A DNA stretch of 64,000 nt, taken from NCBI GenBank assembly GCA_003342895.1, contig PTFA01000086.1:456939-520938 (forward strand), written 5' to 3'. Of this stretch, positions 40,201-49,300 are shown one piece after another; position 1 is the stretch's first letter; each line of letters begins with the position of its first letter. The stretch comes from Casuarius casuarius (Eukaryota > Chordata > Aves > Casuariiformes > Casuariidae). Under the pieces are notes generated by a model, which saw only the letters and a program-made list of their open reading frames with translations, was not told the origin of the DNA and made no database searches. Made by a program: the position numbers and the translations under genes.

Positions 40201-41205
40201 CAAAATAGGAAAAAGAGGACAGCAATTCTCTTTGTACTGCTAGCTGATGTTCCAGCTCCCCTTGCAGAAATTAACAGAATTTTAATAAGTAAACATACAG
40301 TACTGGCCAAGTATGCCTACTTAAAATTCATTCTGGTTTAGTTAACAGTGAAATCTGAGCAGAGAAGGGGCAGGCACTGTATATCTCAGAGGGTTTGCAG
40401 CTCATTTCTGACAGGTTGCAGCATGAATAGATCCTAGTCTCCGTATAGTACATGAAATGATCTTTAACATTAATAGCATAAAAGAACATTAACTTTATAG
40501 TGCCTTTAGCAAGCAATATAATATAAATACACAAGAGAAATAATTACAAATAAAAATCTGCAACATACTAAACCAATACTCTCTAAAAACCAGAACAGGA
40601 AATTGCTAGAACCATGCAGTTCCTATACCTGTGGTAAAGACGAAGAACTTCCTGAGTCATATTATTTTTATTATCCTTTTTCTTTTAAAATTCCTATTAA
40701 GATGCTCCCTGTCTGAGCCTCTGAGGATGATATACTATGTACTGAAAGAGTCTTTAAAAGAGGCAACTAAAGGCTTAGGGTTTTTTGTAAACAAAATAAC
40801 AAATACGAAATTCAGTATTTTTGTTTTTTTCACTTTTTTCTGTATCTCTTCCTTGTACCTATGGATTTTCTGAAAGTCATGAGGGAACAGATGCTGTTTG
40901 CACAGCGTGAGAGCCCCTTCTGCCTATGCTGTGTCTGAAGTGTGTTCTTAGAGCGGAATATTTTTTCACTTTTACACGAACCCATTAGGTGCAATGGTGC
41001 ACTACCTACTTAAGTCCTTCCACAGAAAGATTGCATGGGTGCTGTTTTTCACATTTTACCTGGGAACATGGCTCCTATGACGAGATGGACTTGTTTCCTG
41101 GGAGCCGGTCTCGTTCCTGGCTGGCACCGTGGTGGAGCACAGCCCGTGGTCCTCCTGGGAGGTCAGTGCAGACCAATCCAGCCTCCCTGGAAGGGACGAA
41201 GCCAT
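25172..41205 (-). CDS. SPO11: SPO11, meiotic DNA double-strand-break transesterase (13 coding exons, whole CDS span)
   Basis: Coding exons in transcript order: 41060-41205 (tentative), 38372-38485, 35216-35304, 34491-34557, 34153-34261, 33419-33505, 31719-31755, 31387-31496, 30343-30442, 27248-27285, 26305-26381, 25983-26094, 25172-25291. All junctions are GT-AG and in phase. The total is 1206 nt, or 401 aa plus TGA (human 396 aa, also 13 exons). Catalytic features are intact: RDIYYTD with tandem tyrosines 142/143 in the winged-helix (5Y-CAP) domain, Toprim Glu229 in IVEKDATF, and Asp282/Asp284 in DADPHG. The C-terminus is LPNKLQFGGWI. Family role: Spo11 works with TOPOVIBL and cuts DNA by covalent tyrosyl attachment to start meiotic recombination. 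It sits tandemly upstream of RAE1, as in mammals. All exons except the first are secure. Confidence 0.95.
25983..26094 (-). CDS. SPO11: SPO11 coding exon 12 (residues 325-362)
   Basis: Completes Arg325 and encodes LNICKDALIPLTKQDQNKLA then SIQKRPYIAHQPMWKRE. Acceptor TCTTTTCAG, donor GTATGT. Confidence 0.95.
26305..26381 (-). CDS. SPO11: SPO11 coding exon 11 (residues 300-325)
   Basis: Encodes SMSFEAHHLTVPSIKWLGLL then PSDLE and a split Arg codon. Human SMSFEAHHLTVPAIRWLGLL. Acceptor TATTTTAG, donor GTTAGT. Confidence 0.96.
27248..27285 (-). CDS. SPO11: SPO11 coding exon 10, 38-nt microexon (residues 287-299)
   Basis: Completes the Gly of DADPHG and encodes IEIMCIYKYGSV. Human has IEIMCIYKYGSM. 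Acceptor AAATTAG, donor GTGAGT. Phase agrees with both neighbouring exons. Confidence 0.94.
30343..30442 (-). CDS. SPO11: SPO11 coding exon 9 with the Toprim DxD (residues 254-287)
   Basis: Encodes GRGVPDLNTRLLVRKLWDTF then QIPIFTLMDADPH. Asp282 and Asp284 match the metal-binding Toprim aspartates (D277/D279 by homology). Acceptor TTCCTTAG, donor GTAAAT. Confidence 0.96.
31387..31496 (-). CDS. SPO11: SPO11 coding exon 8 with the Toprim glutamate (residues 217-253)
   Basis: Encodes LISHAKFMLIVEKDATFQRL then LDDDFCNKLTPCIMIT. Glu229 in VEKD is the Toprim acidic residue (E224 in mouse). The acceptor is ACGTATAAG, and a competing CAG lies 18 nt upstream. Donor GTATGC. Confidence 0.95.
31719..31755 (-). 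CDS. SPO11: SPO11 coding exon 7, 37-nt microexon (residues 205-217)
   Basis: Encodes AVTVPSNVEGIK plus one base of a split Asn codon; human has AVAVPSNIQGIR(N). Acceptor GTTTTAG. The donor is a weak GTATCC. Located by homology between exons 6 and 8, with exact phase agreement. Confidence 0.92.
33133..33155. repeat. Inverted repeat, 9-bp arms, 5-nt loop, in SPO11 intron 6
   Basis: CAGTGTTCT, TTGTT, AGAACACTG. Short enough to be chance in 64 kb. Confidence 0.7.
33419..33505 (-). CDS. SPO11: SPO11 coding exon 6 (residues 176-204)
   Basis: Encodes LSTTKGSVAGNLSYTEEDGT then KVNCTCSAT (human LSTSKGLIAGNLRYIEEDGT). Acceptor TTTTTCAG, donor GTATGT, phase 0. Confidence 0.97.
34153..34261 (-). CDS. 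SPO11: SPO11 coding exon 5 with the catalytic tyrosine (residues 139-175)
   Basis: Encodes RDIYYTDTLLFGSQSVVDNI, then IDDISCMLKIPRRSLHI. The YY pair (residues 142-143) corresponds to the attacking tyrosine region of human and mouse SPO11 (Y137/Y138). Acceptor CTTTATAG, donor GTAAGT. Confidence 0.97.
34491..34557 (-). CDS. SPO11: SPO11 coding exon 4 (residues 117-139)
   Basis: Encodes LMLKILSMIYKMVQSNTYAT then K, with split codons at both ends. Acceptor TTTTTTTCAG, donor GTAATA. Start of the winged-helix domain. Confidence 0.95.
35216..35304 (-). CDS. SPO11: SPO11 coding exon 3 (residues 87-117)
   Basis: Encodes FKDSVGLQMIPCSTTKKIRS then DCPKSAPKF (human FEDSVGLQMVSHCTTRKIKS). Donor GTAAGT. 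The acceptor ATGTATCAG has a weak pyrimidine tract. Confidence 0.93.
36666..36691. repeat. Poly(T) run
   Basis: About 24 consecutive T within SPO11 intron 2. No target-site duplication or retroelement body recognised next to it. Confidence 0.85.
38372..38485 (-). CDS. SPO11: SPO11 coding exon 2 (residues 49-87)
   Basis: Encodes SEVLEAIENVILDVLTSLAQ then KKAPVLTLANRSDWRNIE, matching human SEVLASIENIIQDIITSLAR. Acceptor CTTTCAG, donor GTAAGT. It is exactly 114 nt (38 codons), so skipping keeps frame, as for the exon-2-skipped SPO11-alpha isoform in mammals. Confidence 0.93.
39643..39835 (+). repeat. MIR-like ancient SINE fragment in SPO11 intron 1
   Basis: TTTTTCAGATGAATAAACTT followed by GGACATAGAGAGATTAATGG and CTTTCCAAAGG aligns by eye with the MIR core (cagatgaggaaactgaggcacagagaggttaa type). 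The part after about 39720 is more diverged but keeps a CCCTGACTTTCAGACTCATG-like tail. It lies opposite to the direction of SPO11 transcription. Confidence 0.5.
39840..39857. repeat. Poly(A) run in SPO11 intron 1
   Basis: About 18 consecutive A, a few bases downstream of the MIR-like fragment at 39643-39835, so possibly its remnant tail. Confidence 0.8.
41060..41205 (-). CDS. SPO11: SPO11 putative coding exon 1 (residues 1-49)
   Basis: Open from an ATG in strong context (AAAATGGCT; A at -3, G at +4) to CCCAG with donor GTAAAA. The 146 nt leave phase 2, exactly what the next exon needs, giving VPSSEVLEAIE against human ASSSEVLASIE. An in-frame TGA lies upstream, so this is the first Met. The peptide starts MASSLPGRLDWSALTSQEDH and shows no clear match to the human N-terminus, which is itself a poorly conserved region. 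The locally raised GC fits a first exon. Another upstream exon cannot be excluded. Confidence 0.5.
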
Positions 41206-41560
41206 TTTAAAGAAGAAGCAAAAGAGATTAGTAAAGAGGTTACAAAAGGCTATTCTGGGCGTTGGACTTAAAACTCATTCTTTGAGCTCTAACAGTAGAG
41301 TCAGTGGGAGAGGAAAAGCTGAAAACTTCTGTAAAAGCCACAGGGTTGACCAACAGGTTTTCACACCCTTCCTGACTGACCAATGGCTTTTCCCGCCCTC
41401 CCTGACAGACAGGCGCTTGCTCTGCCTTCCCTAACGGACGAGGCCCTTTTCCCGCCCTTTCTGACTGACCAATGGCTTTTCCCACCCTCCCTGACTGACA
41501 GGAGCTTGTCCCACCCTCCCCAATGGACGAGGCCCTTTTCCCGCCCTTTCTGACTGACCA
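41206..41560 (-). promoter_or_regulatory. Putative SPO11 upstream / promoter region
   Basis: Sequence directly 5' of the proposed SPO11 ATG. It includes a repeat array with plus-strand CCAAT motifs (e.g. GACCAATGGC) and CCCGCCC GC-box-like motifs, and is the only GC-raised stretch near the gene's 5' end. No TATA box in a convincing place. Promoter role is inferred. Confidence 0.35.
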
Positions 41561-41561
41561 G
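41357..41561. repeat. Tandem repeat: ~30-bp units in an ~89-90-bp higher-order period
   Basis: Seven consecutive 29-30-bp units of the type CTTTTCCCGCCCTTTCTGAC plus a variable tail. Units 1, 4 and 7 resemble each other (TTCTGACTGACCA), as do 2 and 5 (TGACAGACAGGCGC / TGACTGACAGGAGC) and 3 and 6 (GGACGAGGCC), giving an ~89-bp super-period of about 2.3 copies. Degenerate further units may continue near 41715-41790. Confidence 0.85.
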
Positions 41562-43024
41562 CTTGTCAGCAAACAAGACCTTAAAACCGTCTTTGGAGCT
41601 GCTGTATATGAGCAGATGTTTAAGCACAAGCTCAGTAAGATCAAGATTTTGGGGGTCACTAGAATAAATTTGGCCAGCCTGGCTAGAAAGTGGCCAAACG
41701 CCTCGATACTTTACTCGCTCTTTCTGAATGACCAGCAATTTTTGCTTTCCTTAATGGCAAATGCCTTTTCCTCACTGTTCTCAGTGCCTGGAACAAAAGG
41801 AGGAAAGCATTCCCTTTGCAATCCAGGCAGCTCTGCCTTTGTCCCTACCTGAGGAACGAGAGGTACCATGAATGAACCGTGGTGAACTAGATGACCATAG
41901 GAAAGAGTGCCACACTGGGAGGAAATAAGTGGTTTCTGAGTTAGGAGTAACAGCTGAGGGTCCAAATGTACACCTGAATGCCAGACACAATGGATGAGAA
42001 TGGAAAGGAGCATTTCACAGGCAGCAGGGACACAAAGTTGTGTGCATCTGGCCAACTGGAGCTACCCAGAGGCATCAGGAATCAGGGTAATTCAGGATAA
42101 GGCAGTGTAGTCAGACCCTCATCAAAGAAAGCACAAGAAGAAGGAAATAGGCTGGGAAAATGATCGGGGGAAAAAGGCTGAAAAAGGTGAAAGCCCGAGT
42201 GCAATGCCAGAAGTTGAAAAATCAGCTTCCTTTAAAGAGATTAAATATTTATGCTATTTTTTTATAATTTGCCTTCAGTATATGGAAGATTTAGAACAGA
42301 CTCGGTCATGTTTCCAATTTTTTCTCAACACGCTGTTAAAATCTTGTGCTATGAACAACCCCCAAATTCTAAGAGCCATGAATCACTGGATTCCAAAGAG
42401 GGTTAGATTTAAGAAGTGCTGAATATTGTAAGACTCATGACAGAATCAGGACATTTATAACTCATGTGGTATCTTCAGCCAGAAGGCATCGCTTCAAAAC
42501 AGATGATACACAGCTAGAGATAGACTGATAGTGAACTTTAACAAAACCCACGTGATTATCATTTTCACGTTTTGCACACCTATTTTCTTTAGGTTTACCT
42601 TTTCCTACAAGAATTCTAGTTTTCTCTTTCACTTGAGAAATTTAAACTCATTGTACAATTAAGAAGAAAATCCAGGACTTCTGGGAGACTTCTGAAGGCC
42701 TGAAGAGTGCAACACTCTATGGCCAATTTCTATTTCCGTGCAGAAACAGTCTCATTACAGTCCCCATGGTATGCCATGAGTAGACCTATATTATATTCTC
42801 TGTTGCTTCAGTAGGTTGTGTACTGAAATCGGTACTCATTTCAGGGGCAGCTCGATGGTGAATAGAAGCAAAGTCTAAGAATTTAAACCTCTGCAGTTAT
42901 GATATACCGAAGACTTTGTATTTTAAACTCCTAGATAAATCATAGTAAAAGACTGCCTAAAAGTGGTCATTTTGGCAGCAATTTACTTGGGAGATAAATA
43001 TCTTAAAGGCTTGTCCTTCCTAGA

Positions 43025-43085
43025 GAAATTTTTAAGTTTTTAAATTAATTTAAACTAATTTAATTAACTTAATTTATTTTAAGTC
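43025..43085. repeat. AT-rich low-complexity block (TTTAAATTAATTT type)
   Basis: Imperfect repetition of TTAAATTAATTTAAACTAAT and TTAATTAACTTAATTTATTT. Contains several palindromic TTAATTAA-like cores. Confidence 0.75.
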
Positions 43086-46000
43086 CACTGTTGATAACAT
43101 TGTTTTTTATGCTCAGCAGGCAGTACTATTGGAAGCTGTGCTGTATCCAGCTGGCTGCCAGCAGCATTTCAAATGCTGCAATGCTTAGGCTTGTTGTTAG
43201 CAAATTTAGATGACATAGTGCTTAGAAAGTTGGAGGCAGCTGTTTTTCTGTGTTGTTCCACTAGCAACTACCAGTGAACGTTTCTTCTTTGGTACTTGTA
43301 AGAGTAAGCAGTCCAAATCCAGCTTGGATAGGTAATTAAAAAATTCGTGCATTGATTTATTCAAGGAAAACCTCAGGCTATGATGATATGAACATGAGGT
43401 GCTTCAATTAACAGAAGCAAGGAAAAGAAAGGGGAATTAATAAATTGAAATTTTCAGATCTTTCGTCTTCAGTCCTTAGCCTTCAGGTACCTTGAGATGA
43501 CTCCGGAAATATTTACATAAAAACCCTGTAGCTCTTTCCAACAATCAACATCAAAATCAACAGATTTTTGTTTGATATAGAACTGACAAAATTGTATCAT
43601 GCCTCTAGCAACAGATTGCAAATAAAACTATATATATCAGCTTGTAAGAAGCTATTTTAATGACTTGTCTCTTCATTATAGCAGCAAACAGCAACTAGAA
43701 AAAGCATGACCCAAATACCTAATGCTTATTCCAGAGATAGCTGAGATTGAAAAACAAGCAATAGTAACAAGAATTTCCATACTTCAACCTTAATATTACA
43801 AATATATATGTTAATATATACATGTATATATAAACACATAAACTTGTATCCAGAATATGATCAGTGAATGAACTACAGTCTGTAAATGAATTTGCAGGTC
43901 ATGTCCTGAACTCCTCTCTCTTTCTTCTTTTCCCCCTGCCTGACAGGAAAAATGAATTTCAATTGCAAATACTTCCTGCATATTTTATGTATATTAGAGG
44001 GAAAATGATCAGGAAAACAAACAATGAACCATTATTAGATGCTAAGATGGGGGAAAAAAGGTGAAAAAAATGCAGTGTAACTGATCCTTGTCTTGCTGCT
44101 GCAAAGATGTGCAGCAGAGGGCACCACAGATGGCACACAGAAGAAAAGAACTATTACTTTGAAGATATTGTTTTACACTATGATTGCACTAATTCTTAAT
44201 AAAACTGCATATGATAGGTCAGATTTGTTTGCTTTAAAAAAATACCCTGTTACCAAAGAGTTTCCTTAAGATTGCCTCCTATTATAAAGCTATGCTCTTA
44301 TCAAGATACTTTTGAAGGTGGGTATGCTCTAAAATAGTCTGTATAACACGTCTGATGCTGATTTCAAAGTCAGTTCTGTAATTGCTGAAGAAGAGACTGC
44401 CTAGATCTAAAACTGTTCTTATCATTACATGCTATATAATAAAAGCACTGTAGAAAATGAAACTGCATTTATCTTAGTGCCAAGATTTTAAACTACATCA
44501 GCAGAATAGAGCATTCAATATATAAAAGCTTGTGTATACTTTTTCCTTTTCTTTGTTGCATACCTTATCAAAAGTTTTTTCCTCTTTTTATATGTAATTA
44601 GTCTCTTACATTAAGTTTTCATGATTGCCATGGTAAGTCTTTCTCTCCAAATGGTCTGTCAGTAATTCTTTTAATAGACTGGTAGGCATAATGGTGGACC
44701 TATTTTCAATTAATGCATGTGGCAGCCAGTCTTAAGTACTCAAGCCTAAAAAGAGAGACACCTTTGACAACAGTGAAAATGGGAAAAAAAACTCCACCGG
44801 CCATTTAAGAGCTTCTTGGGAGTATGCCTACTATGTTCCAACAAGCTTCAATTTCTTTTCAGCTTCCTTTAGCTGTGTTCTGGAGAATCCTTGCGAGGAC
44901 AGCCATTTTGTGAGCTAGCAGATTTTACTCCGAATAAGTTAGGAAGAAATGGGAGCCAGATCTATCACGTGCCAGCTACATGAAAAGTTACTGATCTTTT
45001 CTAATGAGCAGAGCCCACAGAAACAAGAGATGAAAAGTCATTCACAGCTAACAACTTCACATGGGACCTCTAACTATCATGTTTGGTTGAAAAAAAAAAA
45101 AATCTGATATATGTTTTCCATTTGCCTAGTTTTGGACTGAGAAACCTGCAAAATATTTACTTTGCAAGGAGCCAAGTCATCCTGAGAGGAGGGGTTTTTT
45201 TGTTACCATCTCTTTTCTTTGTTTTATCTGTCAGCTAGAACTAAAGTCCAACAGGCCTTTTTTAAAAAGGAAGAATAGCCTTCATATAACCTCTGCCACA
45301 GTCATTTTCAGATCCAGCATTTTCTAACACTGTTAGGGGCAGTAATGTACTTTTTGGTGGCAGGACAACAAAGGTATTTGGGACAAAGAAACACTCACGG
45401 AGTAACTTAAATCAAAGAATGCCTTTTCCCAGTTTAGTATAAATACCATGTGCACTTGGGTCCATTGAAAATAATTAAGCTGCAAACAGGCAGAAAGATA
45501 TTACTGAGCATTTACTGACACAAATTTTATGTGCTAAGCTGTTTGAGCTTGCCCAGTACTATCATAGCTACTATTTTTCAATCCTACACTGGTCTCACAC
45601 TAAGTTAGGACATTCTTGAAGCCTGATTCTCCCTCTGTAGTCCCAGTTACTGTATCAGCCTCTCATACTTGTAGCAGTTCAATAACAAGAACTGCAGGCT
45701 GCAGGCACATACCCTGCCTGAAAAAAAATCAGTTGTAGCAGCTCTAATGCTTCAAAAAGTTATAAGAAAATTACAGTAGGAATTTAGAATGGAAAGTGGG
45801 GCATTTACTACTTTTATTATTCTTTTGAAGACCATGTTGTGAGGGAACATGAAGAAAGAAAGTATTTTGAAACAGGGGAAATGTGTTGAAATATAAACAA
45901 ATGGAAGATGTTAAAACATAAATGGAAAGCATAAATGTCATCTATTCCTTGTTTGTGTGACAGCTTGACTATAGCAGTCAGTAGAACATTTCTCCTGGCT

Positions 46001-46318
46001 TTGAAAAGGTAAAATGTCTTGTTTATTTTGTGTTTTCCTTTCGTTGGCAAAATCCTAGAAAGCATGAAAACTCGGGTATGATTTTGTTCTTTAAACTCCA
46101 AAATGCCACCTGCTGTACATTAAAAATATTTGAGCCAAAATCTGTTCTTTCATTTATATGCATACTACACCATGCTGACGTGGCCCTATATTTAAGCCAG
46201 CAGGTAAAACTCAGGATGGACTTTAGACCTTTATTATTAATTATTTAATAATGCTTGGGGAAAGTGAAGTAAAAGGATGAGTCTGTTTTGACACTGTTCT
46301 GAGAGTCACTATTCAGAC

Positions 46319-46343
46319 ATTTTATGGCTGTGAGCCATAAAAT
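46319..46343. repeat. Perfect inverted repeat, 11-bp arms, 3-nt loop
   Basis: ATTTTATGGCT, GTG, AGCCATAAAAT, in intergenic sequence. Confidence 0.85.
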
Positions 46344-49300
46344 TATGAACAGGGTGGGGCAGTTGATACAGACTTCCACTTTATTTTTGGAAACCTAGAT
46401 TAAAATCAGCTTTATGTCATCATTTAAAATGCATTGGGAGATTTTAATTAAGTTACTAATGTTAATTGTTCCACACCACAAAAATGCCAGGGGCACTTGG
46501 GTGTAATTTTGGACAAATGACAACCTCTGCTTTTGAGGGTCCTCAATGAAAGGGATATGAAATAAAAAAGTGTTTTGCTGGGTTTTTGGGGTTTTTTTTT
46601 TGTTTCTTTGTTTTTAATGGGAAGTGAGGAGAAAACCGGTTCTTCAAATATGAACAAGAACCCAAAACTTGTCTTACTGAGTTGTTTTATAAGTAGTCCT
46701 GGATGCAGCAAGTTGGTTAACCAGCCTTCTGTGAAGACTTTCCTGCACTGCCTCTCCAGGATGCATTTTTAGTCCCTTCAGTCTTCTCGTGAAGTCCTTC
46801 TGTACATCTGTCCATCACTCTTTTCTCTGTATTCTGAGTAAACTCAACTGTGTCACCTGGATGTCACTGTTGTAACTCATTTTCTGTATTTGGGCATGGG
46901 GGAAAGGCATGACATTTTGCTCTGCTGTTGGCAATGAAAGCTACTGGATGGTGATTCTGGCTTTATGGATCTTCTTCCGAGCAACTTTCTGTCTCCTGTT
47001 TTAGGACTGGGCTCTAGCAGGTGCTACGCCAGAAAAGCCCTGAGGACATCCTGCAGCCAAAAATGTATACAGCTCAGAGTTACAAGAAGGTGTTAATTAA
47101 ATGTTTGGTTAATAAAACTAGAGTCTGGGCAGATTAATACCAATTTCTATAATATAAAATTCTCTCTGGCTGATCTCATGGATCCCAAAGGGAGTTCAGT
47201 GCTTAATGAGGGCCTTAAAGAATTGAATAGAACAAATTTATATTATTCTCTGAAGACAAAATCTTCTGGTACAAACAAGAGTTTGGAGCTGTGGATGAAA
47301 GGCACTCTACACTGGAAAATTAACTGGAATTGCTATTGCAAAACAAGCTGTTCTGCAATAGCTTACCGTCTGACCCGTGACTGTTCTGGACTAGAATATC
47401 CATTCTGGGAGGTATTATGGAATAGGTATGTCAGAAATAGCTACTGTGGTCAGTTTTCCTGCACAGATAAATGCACAGGGACCATGCATATCTATACTAA
47501 GGGGGGGAAAAAAAAGGTCTTTTTTTTAAACAAAAAAATATTTGACATGTGATATCTAACACACTTCAAAATGGTAAAGTAGACAGGGAAATTTCCATCT
47601 TCATGTAACTGATTAAGACCCTTTATTGAACTTACAAATGTAAGATATATTATTGTAATTTACTATGATCAGTTCAATTCTATAAACAGCTCTGCATATT
47701 CAAAGCTATGGCCATTATAGGATGTTGCATCAGCTGAACTAAGTCATTAAAAGCATATCTAATTAAGTCAGTGCAAAAACATAATGACAGTATTTGTTGT
47801 AGTCTCTGACTGATGGATCTTACATCTCAGTAATCAGTCTTACGATAACATCATACAAGCTGTTAGAAAGAAATATACGGTAATTCCATATCTTTGCAAA
47901 ACCCAGTCTTTTTAGTGTTAGCTCATTAGGGGTATGCAGGGACATTTGCGTGTGGAGAAAACACATACAGCGTAGGTAGCAGTGCCGACTATGCTTTCAA
48001 AAAGTAGAACTGGCCTGACAATTAACAGTTACAAGTTAACAGTCTGTGAAGACAGAGATGCTTAGAAATGCAGAAAGGTAAAAGGTAGATCATTGAATCA
48101 AAGAGAAATGGAACCGAAGTTGGAAAAAGTACGCTACAATAAATAGCCACATGCTGTCAGCGGTGCCTCTTCTAGGTGAGCGCCTTAGGCACAGGTGGAT
48201 GACAGGAGGTTATGGCACTTGTTACTAGGGATATAGTGCTCTCCTAAAAATCTGGTGTGGTGTTAATACATTATTTCAATATTCTTCTGCATGTGCTCTA
48301 CTCTGTAATGCTAAGGCATCTCTCATGCGTTGTGCTGGAATGCTTCTTTACCTGGATCCATTCACCAGGAGTTCTGAGTGCCAGGAATGCAAGACTGAGA
48401 GCCTACCGCGTCAGGGAGAAGAAATAGAAAACAACTGGTGTAGAAATGGTGCTGCTGAAGTTACTGCCTAAGCTCCCTCTGTCCATTAGTTCCACAATAA
48501 TAATATTTAAAGCTTTCTCTATGAATTAAGCTGAAGCATTTCTTTCAGCCATTTAATAAAGTTTGATGCTTCACCAGCAGGAAAACTAACATGCTCATCA
48601 ACCAATCCAGATTCCTCTTTAGTGCAGAGAGCTGGATGAGATCATATCCTCAGCAAAATTATAGAATGCTAAGAAGTGAATCAGGAGAGCCAATTCCTAA
48701 CTCTCATTTTAACGACAGGGTGCCTCATATTAGTGATGTAATGTAAGCAAATAATAGGTGTTGCTGAACAGCTGCTATTACACTATATTGGCTCTTCTCT
48801 CTTAAAAGATCCAAGCAGAAGGAACTCAATTTCAAGTAAATCAAATTTATAGACATTTCAGCTATATGATTGCTAACTAATATAGGAAAATCTTCACTTT
48901 GACTTAAATTAATTGAGATATTATTCCATTAAAAATTAGTTAATTCCTGTAAAACATACTTATTCTAGAGAGACTACACTTGCTGAAACAAAAATTTACT
49001 TCCAGAAAGCTGGATTCCCCAAACAAATTATATCATTTGGATATAATTTGGATAAGGAGGGTACTATAAAAAACATAATGTTGCCTCTTGGATATGTTTT
49101 TTTAGCATTTTTGGTTTCACTCTTTTTACTAGAGTTTTACATTGTAAAATAAATACGAATATATAATCAGCAAACAAGACCAAGAAAGGCAAAAATAGGA
49201 CAATTAGTTTCCACAGGGAAACAAATGCTCAGACTCACATAAACATATTAACAATAAAATGATAATTTGAATATTTAATAGGGGAAAGAAAATTACACCA

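Noticed and set aside
45641..45720. Alu-like wording (GTAGTCCCAGTTACTGTATC)
   Set aside because: Chance resemblance; no Alu or 7SL structure, and the host appears to be a sauropsid.
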